Assembly (NCBI GenBank): GCA_004555205.1
Contig: SFIY01000033.1
Span: forward strand, 1 to 20,642
Direction: 5' to 3'
Length of the DNA: 20,642 nt
Origin: Clostridiales bacterium
GTDB lineage: Bacteria > Bacillota > Clostridia > Oscillospirales > Oscillospiraceae
Each line of letters opens with the position of its first letter. Positions within the stretch are counted from its first letter, which is position 1. Made by a program: the position numbers and the translations under genes. The notes under the pieces are model-generated. The model was given only the letters and a program-made list of their open reading frames with translations, made no database searches and was not told where the DNA came from. Positions 1 through 7,400 of the stretch are shown in pieces.

Positions 1-212
1 AATACCGCGAGTCAAATTTGATAGCATGTGCTGACCGATAGACGCTGTCCGTTGGTACATTATTTTGAAAACTGTGTCCAATTTTTGTTGACTACTGCAC
101 TCACAATGAGTGGTGTATGTTTTATTTTGGGAATATCAGTTGCCCAGCGCCTCTTGCGCGAAATTGTATAATGGGAATATTCCGCTTCATCCGAGAGCCG
201 ACGGCCTTTCTC
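1..212. other. No gene recognised at left edge
   Basis: No convincing start, ribosome binding site or family signature was found in this stretch. The open frames here are short and of atypical composition. It may hold the remote 3' flank of the DUF2975 operon transcript. Confidence 0.3.
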
Positions 213-428
213 TTATTCGTCTTCCTGCTGCTCTTTCGTCTTTTTATCTGTACAGTAATCTGCAGGATCGCTTGCGCCCTTGCTGTGCAATAGTCCGAAA
301 AACGCAAAGAAAACGATGTCCGATGTCAGCGCCGTTGTATGACAGCAAATAGGAGCCCCTGCAATAAGCGCCGAACAACAGCAAAGTGAACGCTGCCCTT
401 AAAACGGCTTTGATTTGCTTTTCACCAT
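213..428 (-). pseudogene. Possible frameshifted small membrane protein gene
   Basis: An ATG at 428-426 lies just past the stop of the upstream HTH gene and opens a frame that hits TAA after nine codons (MVKSKSKPF). The same frame later reads a hydrophobic, protein-like stretch (ALIAGAPICCHTT, then DIVFFAFFGLL) and ends with a charged tail (DKKTKEQQEDE) at the TAA at 215-213. The missing middle piece is supplied by another frame (VLRAAFTLLLFGA). Joined, these would give a small membrane protein of about 70 residues, so two compensating frameshifts are likely. The position as third gene of the DUF2975-HTH operon, with no terminator visible after the HTH gene, fits. The family is not recognised. 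It could also be chance hydrophobic frames in non-coding DNA. Confidence 0.3.
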
Positions 429-429
429 G

Positions 430-651
430 CTATTCATCCTTATCCTCTGTACTATACTCTAAAATGTCTCCCGGCTGGCATTGCAGAACATCACATATCG
501 CAGCCAAGGTCGAAAAACGGATGGCGCTGATGCGTCCGTTTTTCATCTTTGAAAGATTGACATTTGCAACGCCGACCTTTTCCGATAATTCATTCAGGCT
601 CATTTTCCTGTCTGCCATGACGCGGTCCAGTCTCAATACAATATGACCCAT
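430..651 (-). CDS. Cro/C1-type HTH regulator (YozG-like)
   Basis: A 73-residue DNA-binding protein, essentially one helix-turn-helix domain. Residues 18-38 (SLNELSEKVGVANVNLSKMK) form the HTH, followed by a helix with IRFSTLAAICDVLQCQPGDILEY, the typical ending of small XRE/YozG-family repressors, where the C-terminal GDILEY is characteristic. The ATG at 651 is preceded by AAGGAGGG, which overlaps the last codon of the upstream DUF2975 gene, so the two are probably translationally coupled. Small regulators of this type are very often encoded next to DUF2975 membrane proteins. By analogy it probably represses its own operon through the palindrome at 1460-1474; that link is inferred, not shown. 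The acidic tail (STEDKDE) is short. Confidence 0.88.
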   Translation of the reverse strand: MGHIVLRLDRVMADRKMSLNELSEKVGVANVNLSKMKNGRISAIRFSTLAAICDVLQCQPGDILEYSTEDKDE

Positions 652-665
652 CTATCTTGCCCTCC

Positions 666-1427
666 TTACAGTGTTTCGTCCGATTCCTTTTGAAGCTGAA
701 CGCCATACTTAAATACCGTTACCAAACACATTGTCACGGCAAAAGCAATCAAAACGCCCCACTGAACACAAACACCGGTGTCCCTTCCGGCAGAAAGGAA
801 GGCGGTGGAAAGCGTTTCTCCGACAGTCGCAAACAGGGCCACAGGAAGAAGCGCGAACCCGAAGGCTTTCATCTTTTGCACAAACTCCTCGCAGAAAGGA
901 GAATCGCAGACAGCCAGCACCGCAAACAGTTTTCTAAGCACAAACAATGCGGCAGCCACGGAAGCAACGAACAAGGTGAGGAATACGAGGACTGCCACCA
1001 AATCCGATGAGCGGTACTCAGAAGGCAGAGATGCCGCGTCGATTACTTTCGTACTCCCGTCAGACGAAATTTCCGCCGAAGAATAGGACTGATCGAAAAA
1101 GTCAAGCTCCGTTTCAAACTCCTGATTTTCGGGAGGAGCAATTTTGCCGTTTTCACCTTTCAGCATATCTTCAGGGTCTTTATCCGTCGCATAGGAAAAG
1201 TTTCCGCCCAGTATGTCCCACAGAGAATCAAATTCATTCGCGTTGATCCTGAACTCGGCATGGTTGGTAACGCGAACTGTTACGGCGTCCTTGGGCAGTG
1301 AAGCGACGAAAATTGTCGCCGCTAAGCTCGCAGCAGCAGCAATCATCGCCACAACCATTAAGACGGTCATTACCAGCTTGCCCGCCTTGCCAAACTTGTG
1401 AATTTTTGACAGTGTTTTTGAATTCAT
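666..1427 (-). CDS. DUF2975 family four-helix membrane protein
   Basis: A 253-residue integral membrane protein. Helices lie at about 17-44, 142-164, 188-211 and 219-240; between helix 1 and 2 is a polar loop of about 95 residues, probably outside the cell. This pattern and the adjacent YozG-like regulator match DUF2975 proteins, whose biochemical role is unknown. I chose the ATG at 1427 because a perfect AGGAGG lies 7 nt upstream (1440-1435); an upstream in-frame ATG at 1451 would overlap that site and has no ribosome binding site of its own. It is the first gene of the operon, transcribed from the promoter at 1482-1510. The stop codon overlaps the ribosome binding site of the next gene. Confidence 0.85.
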   Translation of the reverse strand: MNSKTLSKIHKFGKAGKLVMTVLMVVAMIAAAASLAATIFVASLPKDAVTVRVTNHAEFRINANEFDSLWDILGGNFSYATDKDPEDMLKGENGKIAPPENQEFETELDFFDQSYSSAEISSDGSTKVIDAASLPSEYRSSDLVAVLVFLTLFVASVAAALFVLRKLFAVLAVCDSPFCEEFVQKMKAFGFALLPVALFATVGETLSTAFLSAGRDTGVCVQWGVLIAFAVTMCLVTVFKYGVQLQKESDETL

Positions 1428-1459
1428 AAAAATACCTCCTACGCAAAACATAAATTATT

Positions 1460-1474
1460 TAACGATTATCGTTA
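1460..1474. promoter_or_regulatory. Palindromic operator, TAACGAT-T-ATCGTTA
   Basis: A perfect 15-bp palindrome with 7-bp arms lies at the expected transcription start of the DUF2975 operon, directly downstream of the -10 box. A bound protein would block transcription initiation. The related half-site AACG also recurs further upstream near 1530. The co-transcribed HTH protein is the natural candidate ligand; this is an inference. Confidence 0.65.
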
Positions 1475-1481
1475 TGTGCAT

Positions 1482-1510
1482 AGTATATACGGCACCGAAC
1501 TCTTTGTCAA
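1482..1510 (-). promoter_or_regulatory. Sigma-A promoter of DUF2975-HTH operon
   Basis: On the minus strand TTGACA (1510-1505) and TATACT (1487-1482) are separated by exactly 17 bp. The predicted start falls at about 1475, inside the palindrome. Confidence 0.8.
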
Positions 1511-1589
1511 TAGTTTTTTAATGTTTTTCGTTAAATTTTTTATGTTATTGTTGATAGCGAAAGATGGTGCCGGGCAAACTTGACATTCG

Positions 1590-1639
1590 GCGGGAAAAGA
1601 AAACGCCGGAATCCCTTGATTTTACAGGGGATTCCGGCG
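1590..1639 (-). terminator. Rho-independent terminator of tRNA-Arg
   Basis: A perfect 12-bp stem pairs 1604-1615 (CGCCGGAATCCC) with 1628-1639. Read on the minus strand it is followed by a T-rich tail (TTTTCTTTTC). It lies 8 nt beyond the tRNA CCA end. Confidence 0.85.
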
Positions 1640-1646
1640 ATGCTTC

Positions 1647-1723
1647 TGGCATCCCCGGCGCGATTCGAACGCGCGGCCTTCCGCTTAGGAGGCGGATGCT
1701 CTATCCTGCTGAGCTACGGAGAC
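1647..1723 (-). tRNA. tRNA-Arg (anticodon CCT)
   Basis: A 77-nt cloverleaf. Acceptor arm GTCTCCG pairs with CGGGGAT (two G-U pairs), the D arm is GCTC/GAGC, the anticodon stem TCCGC/GCGGA carries loop CTCCTAA with anticodon CCT, and the T arm is GCGCG-TTCGAAT-CGCGC. The discriminator is G and the CCA end is encoded. It decodes AGG arginine codons. It has its own promoter and terminator. Confidence 0.95.
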
Positions 1724-1736
1724 ATACTGCTTTTGT

Positions 1737-1765
1737 ATTTTACTATCCCTCACCGACTTTGTCAA
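1737..1765 (-). promoter_or_regulatory. Promoter of tRNA-Arg
   Basis: Minus strand: TTGACA (1765-1760), 17-bp spacer, TAAAAT (1742-1737). The predicted start is a few bases upstream of the tRNA 5' end. Confidence 0.8.
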
Positions 1766-1807
1766 CGCGGAAAAGCACAGAAAATCGCAAAAAATGCACC
1801 CAAGCTC

Positions 1808-1836
1808 TTGCATTTAGGCACATAAGCGCCTATAAT
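1808..1836 (+). promoter_or_regulatory. Probable typA promoter
   Basis: TTGCAT (1808-1813), 17-bp spacer and a perfect TATAAT (1831-1836). The start would be near 1843, leaving a leader of about 258 nt before typA. Confidence 0.65.
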
Positions 1837-1842
1837 ATCAAG

Positions 1843-2101
1843 GTTGGCGAGTTTATTTTACCCAAAGAAAGGTTTTTTGAAAGTTTTTTCCCTTTGCAGG
1901 GCAAAAAACCGAGAAATGCAGCCATCATTGCCCGCGTTGCCCTCGCCGGCACAAGCTGCGTATCTCCCGTTTCCCGTCAACAGGAAAATGCCTTTCCTCC
2001 GCTGCACCTCCCCGCCTCCAAAAAGTCCTGCGGCTTTTCAGGACAATCGTCTTTTCATTTTAATCGCGGTAGTTTTACCATGCGATAAGGAGATAGATAC
2101 T
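1843..2101 (+). other. Long untranslated leader of typA
   Basis: The stretch between the predicted start of transcription and the typA ATG holds no recognised gene. It is in frame with typA without a stop, but the composition is low-complexity and lacks TypA homology. A small hairpin (GTCCTG 2025-2030 with CAGGAC 2039-2044) is followed by a T-rich run. No known riboswitch class was recognised. Confidence 0.4.
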
Positions 2102-3937
2102 ATGAAAAATGAGAAATTACGCAATGTAGCCATTATTGCCCACGTTGACCACGGCAAGACCACGCTGGTCGATGAGATGCTCAAGCAGGGCGGCGTATAT
2201 CGTGAGAATCAGGAAACGGTGGAGCGCGTCATGGACTCCAACGAGCTGGAGCGTGAGCGCGGCATCACCATCCTGGCCAAAAACACGGCCATCCAGTATG
2301 GCGACACCAAAATCAACATTGTGGACACCCCGGGCCATGCCGACTTCGGCGGCGAGGTGGAGCGTATTTTGAAGATGGTCAACGGCGTTATTCTGTTGGT
2401 TGACGCCGCCGAGGGCGCTATGCCCCAGACGCGCTTCGTGCTCAGCCGCGCCTTGGAGCTGGGTCACCGCGTGATCGTGGTGGTCAACAAGATCGACCGT
2501 CCCGACCAGCGCATCCACGAGGTCATCGACGAAGTGCTGGAGCTGCTGCTGGATCTGGACGCCACCGACGATCAACTGGATTCCCCCATGCTGTTCTGCT
2601 CCGGCCGTCAGGGCATTGCCAGCTACTCTCCCGATGTGGTGGGCACCGACCTCAAGCCGCTGTTTGACACCATTCTGGACTATATTCCCGCTCCCGAAGC
2701 CAACGCTGACGAGCCGTTCCAGATGCTGGTTTCCTCCATCGACTATAACGAGTTCGTGGGCCGTATTGCCATCGGCCGTATTGAGCGCGGCACGCTGAAG
2801 CAGAATCAGGAGATCGCCGTTTGCAACTATCACAACCCCGATGCACCGGCCAGGAAGGCCAAGGCCGTGTCTCTGTACGAGTTCGACGGTCTGGGCAAGA
2901 AGTCCGTGACCGAGTCCACCGCCGGCAATATCATTGCCCTGAGCGGTATCGGCGACATCACCATCGGCGATACCATCTGTGCGCCCGATTGTGTGGAGCC
3001 CCTGCCTTTTGTGAAGATCAGCGCGCCCACCATGGAGATGACCTTCTCCATCAACGATTCACCCTACGCAGGTCGTGAGGGCAAGTATGTCACCTCCCGC
3101 CAACTGCGCGACCGCCTGTTCCGCGAGACGCTGAAGGATGTATCCCTGCGCGTCAGCGAAATCGAGGGCGCTACCGATGCGTTCAATGTGGCAGGCCGCG
3201 GTGAGATGTCCCTGTCCATTCTGATCGAAACCATGCGCCGCGAGGGTTACGAATTTCAGGTATCCCCTCCCCGCGTACTGTATAAGACCATCGACGGCAA
3301 GAAGTGTGAGCCTATGGAGCGCCTGGTGGTGGATGTACCCAGCGAGTCTGTGGGGTCTGTCATTGAGAAGATCGGCGCCCGTAAGGGTGATTTGCTGGAG
3401 ATGAATCCGGTGGGCAGCCGCATGAAGATCGAGTTTCTCGTCCCGTCCCGCGGCCTGTTCGGCTATCGCAACGAGTTTTTGACCGATACCCGCGGCGAGG
3501 GCATTATGGCCAGCGTGTTTGACTCCTACGCTCCCTACAAGGGCGAGATGAACCGCCGCAACACCGGCTCACTGGTGTCCTTTGAAACCGGTGAGTCCAT
3601 TACCTACGGCCTGTTTAACGCACAGGAGCGCGGTAGTCTGTTCATTGGCCCCGGCGTGAAGGTCTACGAGGGCATGGTGGTGGGCGTCAGCCCCAAGCAG
3701 GAGGACATCACCGTCAATGTCTGCAAGAAAAAGCAGCAGACCAACACCCGTGCTTCCGGCTCGGACGAAGCCCTGCGACTGGTGCCGCCCCGCAGGATGA
3801 GCCTGGAGCAGTGCCTGGAGTTCCTGGCGGACGATGAGCTGCTGGAGGTCACGCCGGAGAACCTGCGTATCCGCAAGACGATTTTGAACCATGAAAAGCG
3901 CATGAAAGCCACCCACGGCGGCAAGAAGAAATCATAA
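2102..3937 (+). CDS. typA: Translational GTPase TypA/BipA
   Basis: A 611-residue, full-length ribosome-associated GTPase of the EF-G/LepA superfamily, cytoplasmic, acting in 50S subunit maturation and stress or cold adaptation in well-studied bacteria. The G motifs are all present: G1 AHVDHGKT (13-20), switch I RERGIT (51-56), G3 DTPGH (75-79), G4 NKID (129-132) and G5 SGRQG (167-171). Domain II (about 205-300), EF-G-like domains III and V, and the TypA-specific C-terminal domain with RGLFGYR and the basic tail (KATHGGKKKS) follow. The ATG at 2102 has AAGGAG 9 nt upstream; starts further upstream in the open frame would add about 86 residues unlike TypA. It is monocistronic, ending at a strong terminator. 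Confidence 0.97.
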   Translation: MKNEKLRNVAIIAHVDHGKTTLVDEMLKQGGVYRENQETVERVMDSNELERERGITILAKNTAIQYGDTKINIVDTPGHADFGGEVERILKMVNGVILLVDAAEGAMPQTRFVLSRALELGHRVIVVVNKIDRPDQRIHEVIDEVLELLLDLDATDDQLDSPMLFCSGRQGIASYSPDVVGTDLKPLFDTILDYIPAPEANADEPFQMLVSSIDYNEFVGRIAIGRIERGTLKQNQEIAVCNYHNPDAPARKAKAVSLYEFDGLGKKSVTESTAGNIIALSGIGDITIGDTICAPDCVEPLPFVKISAPTMEMTFSINDSPYAGREGKYVTSRQLRDRLFRETLKDVSLRVSEIEGATDAFNVAGRGEMSLSILIETMRREGYEFQVSPPRVLYKTIDGKKCEPMERLVVDVPSESVGSVIEKIGARKGDLLEMNPVGSRMKIEFLVPSRGLFGYRNEFLTDTRGEGIMASVFDSYAPYKGEMNRRNTGSLVSFETGESITYGLFNAQERGSLFIGPGVKVYEGMVVGVSPKQEDITVNVCKKKQQTNTRASGSDEALRLVPPRRMSLEQCLEFLADDELLEVTPENLRIRKTILNHEKRMKATHGGKKKS

Positions 3938-3941
3938 TGAC

Positions 3942-3980
3942 AAAAGGGCCTCACTTCACTTGGAAGTGAGGCCCTTTTTT
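3942..3980. terminator. Bidirectional terminator between typA and the giant gene
   Basis: A perfect 12-bp stem (GGGCCTCACTTC 3946-3957 with 3963-3974) and 5-nt loop, flanked by AAAA on the left and TTTTTT on the right. It can end typA on the plus strand and the convergent Fn3 gene on the minus strand. Confidence 0.93.
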
Positions 3981-3987
3981 AGTGCTC

Positions 3988-4399
3988 TTACTTGGAAACG
4001 ACACTCTCAGGATTGCTCAGTGCAGAATCGGCATAGCTTGTTCTGCTGCTGATCGCCTGCACTTTATAATAATAGGTCGTGCCGGCGAGTGCGCTGGTAT
4101 TGGTATAAGTGGTCTTGGTGGTGCTGTCATAGCGTGTGTAATTCTCACCGTCCGTAGAGCGATAGATCACATACTTGTCAGCGCCGTCCACAGCATTCCA
4201 GCTCAAGGAGGGCTTGCCGGACACCTGGCATAGCTTGTTCTGCTGCTGATCGCCTGCACCTTGTAGTAATAGGTCGTACCGGCTGCTGCGCTGGTATTGA
4301 TATACGTGGTCTTGGCGGTGCTGTAATAGCGTGTGTAATTCTCACCGTCCGTAGAGCGATAGATCACATACTTGTCAGCGCCGTCCACAGCATTCCAGC
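3988..4399 (-). pseudogene. Out-of-frame Fn3 repeats, former C-terminus of the giant protein
   Basis: Downstream of the stop of the 1832-residue gene the minus strand still encodes two fibronectin type III units, each in a different frame from what precedes it. Unit one reads SWNAVDGADKYVIYRSTDGE and stops at the next junction; unit two begins identically and ends with SALSNPESVVSK and a TAA at 3988. Both junctions read the same out-of-frame sequence, PASPP then stop. The two units differ at only four or so residues. As drawn, they are untranslated unless a ribosome shifts frame or starts internally (no good ribosome binding site seen). They may be decay, or an assembly error in a repeated region. 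Confidence 0.7.
4024..4220 (-). repeat. Tandem Fn3 repeat, copy 2 (197-bp period)
   Basis: The second copy of a 197-bp direct repeat. Matching landmarks (GCTCAAGGAGGGCTTGCCGG at 4201 and 4398; GCATAGCTTGTTCTGCTGCT at 4031 and 4228) are exactly 197 bp apart. 197 is not a multiple of three. Confidence 0.9.
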
Positions 4400-4417
4400 T
4401 CAAGGAGGGCTTGCCGG
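4221..4417 (-). repeat. Tandem Fn3 repeat, copy 1 (197-bp period)
   Basis: The first copy in the reading direction. It encodes the W..V.GADKYVIYRS to YYYKVQAISSRTSYA core of an Fn3 domain, but the roughly 25-residue linker normally found between such domains is absent; only about 7 bp separate the copies. Confidence 0.9.
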
Positions 4418-7400
4418 AACAGCACTGTAGGCAGAGGGCTGATAGTTGCCCGTGGAATCCACGGCCTTGACCTTATAGTAATAGGTGTAACCGGGCTTGG
4501 AGGTTGTATTGGTGTACGTCGTATTCGTGGTCGTATACATCAGCTTGTAGGTACCGTCCTTGGTATTTGCGCGATAGATTTCATACTTATCGGCACCGTA
4601 CACCTTGGCCCAAGTCAGCTTCACACTGCCGGAGCTGGCCGAATTACCTGCCGTGACAGCAGGAGCCGTCAATGCCTTTTTATAATTCTTAGGTACGGTA
4701 ATGTGGGTGCTGTTACCGTAGCCCACGACCTCACCATTATCCACCTTGTTATAGGCACACACCTTAATGTCATAAGACTTGCCGGCCGTTACGCCATAAA
4801 CGGTCACAGCGGAAGTATTGCCGCCGGTGACGCTCTTATCCTTTACATAGGCCTGCTTGGTGCTGTTCCACAGATAGATATGGTAGCCGTCAGCTTCTGC
4901 CACAGGCGTCCATGTAACACGGATACCGTTGTTGGTCATGCTGCTTCTCACATTTTTTACGGTAGTTGCATGAATCGTAAAGGTCAATACTGCGGAAGCG
5001 CCGTCGTCGCACAAAGAGCCGCGTCTCTGATTGACATTGACATAGTACCCATCGTTCTTGGGCGTCACTGTAACCTTACCGTAGCCACACTCGGTATTTT
5101 CACCGTAAACGGTGGTAAAGTCGTAATAGTCGGTCAGCTCTGTGCCGTCCGGAGCGGTTACATAAACATAAGGCTTGATCTGTTTGCCGGTGTAAGTGTA
5201 ATTCGTATAGGACAGCCTGATCCGGCAATCGTTCAAGCTCACTTCGTGCCAGCCGCATACTGTGCAAACACGATCAGGCTCTTTCGGATCCGCCTTGTCA
5301 TAGGTATGGCCGGGAGCCATATCGTGGCGAACGGTGTATTCGCTTTCATCACCGGCATCCACCGTCTTGCAGGAATAGATCATCTTGCCGCGGACGGTAC
5401 AGGTGGTGGCAACATCACTGGTAAGGGTGACCTCCTGCAGCACGCCCTTGCTGTTGGCGTAGTAGACATCATCGCCCAGCATGAACCAACCGGTCTGCAG
5501 CACGCCGCCCAGCAGATAGTAGTGGTTGCCGGCATTATCCACGATCTCACCGCTGTACGCATTGTTTCTGCGGCCGCAGACATCGCAGATTGCACAGCCT
5601 TCCTCCAGATTGTAGTGATAGTCGTGACCGTTTTTGGTGCAGGGAGTTTCCAGCGTGACAGAGTCAATCAAACCGCGATCGATGTCGTAGTAGTTGATGG
5701 TCATCCGGTCCTCGTCCGCATTCACCGTCAAATACGTCGCAGTAAAATCGGTCGTCGCAAACTTAAAGACTTTATTGTAATCAAAAATGTTCTGAGAAGT
5801 GATGCTGTAAGACTTCTCGCCGGACGAACCGCAGATATAGTAGTAAATACCGTTATCCGCATCAATCTCATCATTACGCAGGGGGTTGGTTCTGGCGGCA
5901 GAGTGGTCATGTCCGGAGAACACCACGTTGATGCCGGCCGCTTCGGCCACATCGGGTACGGCATTGTAGATTTCGGCATTGCCGCCAACTGCGTTGGTGT
6001 AGTAAGCAGGCTGGTGCATCAGCAGGACCTTCCAGACAGCATCGCTGGCGGAGGCATCCTCCAGCAGCCAATCCATCGCTTCCTTCAACTGGGAGGCAGT
6101 ACCGGTATAGTTGACAACGGCCATGTAAACATCACCGTAAGTCAAGGAGTAGTAGCTGCCGGGCTTTGCCTGCGTGGGAAGATTAAAGAAATTGGTGGCG
6201 GTGGAAGCGTTAGCGTCGCCGGCGTACTCATGGTTGCCCAGGACATGGATCATATCGGTACTGCCGAATTTCTCAGCGCCGAACAGCTCCGTGATGTCGT
6301 TCCAGTGGCTGTATGCCGTTGCGTCATCAACTGCGTCACCGGTCTGGATACCGAAGTCATAGTTGCCTGCCCCCAGCGTATTGGTGATACGCTCAATATT
6401 GGTGGTATCTTCGGCCTGAATATCACCCAGAACGAAGAAGTTGGTTTCATTCTTCTCAACGCTGACGGTGGTAAAGGTTGCGATTTCGCTCCAGGCTTCA
6501 TCGCCGCCTATCTGGTACTCATACACCGTGCCGCTGTCCAGGCCCTTCAACACAATACTATTGACATTAACAGCGCAGTTGCCGCCCTTGCTGAAAGTGC
6601 GCAGGGTAGCTTCCGCCTTTTCCGTGGTCCAGGCGTCGGTACCGCTGACGCGATAGCGAATGTTCTGCTCGGGAGCCAAAATGGCATTGCTCATCCAGCT
6701 CATGCTCTTGCCGTGAGCGGCATCGTTCATGGCATTAAACACCAAGCCAAAGGGCATAGCATTTGCCTCGCCGGCAGCATCATAGGAGTTGATCTTGCAC
6801 TGGAAGGACAGTGCGCCGTCGGCATCCATAGCGTAGATCACGGTAGTACCGGAAGCGGCACTGAAGTAATCCGTGTTCCACACACCGTTTTCATCGGTCG
6901 TACCGATCTTTTCGTTGGTCTCTGCCAGGCACAGATCCACATTGGCAGCGGGTTTACCCTGATTATCGGTAACTGTGACGGAGGTGTTCATGCCCACCAA
7001 AACAGGCTCTGCAGAGATCTGATAAGCAGCCTCCACGGGGAGGGATGCCTCGGAGGCGCAGTAGGTATCATAGGTGCCGTCAGTCGTGGTATAGCAGCCG
7101 CCCTTGACAATGTAGAGGAACTTGTCCGTATCGGACAGATTGGAAGGCACGCTCACAACAACGGAGGCAATGACATTGCCGTCGTCTGCTGCGGCATCGG
7201 CCTTACGCTCGGCATTCACAGTCAGCGTATTGGTCAGCTTGCTGTAGGAATAGGTTCCCTCATAATTTTCGGAGAACTTCACCTCATAATTCTTAAACAG
7301 GTTGTTGAAAGAGAACATCGTGGTGCTGCTCTGCACATCCGAGCCGGTAGCCGTGATATTCAGGGATACCGTCTTGCCGAGGATTGCGGCGTCTTCGGCG

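Noticed and set aside
1844..2101. In-frame N-terminal extension of TypA (86 residues)
   Set aside because: No homology to TypA, proline- and serine-rich, and the ATG at 2102 has a proper ribosome binding site and begins exactly where family members begin.
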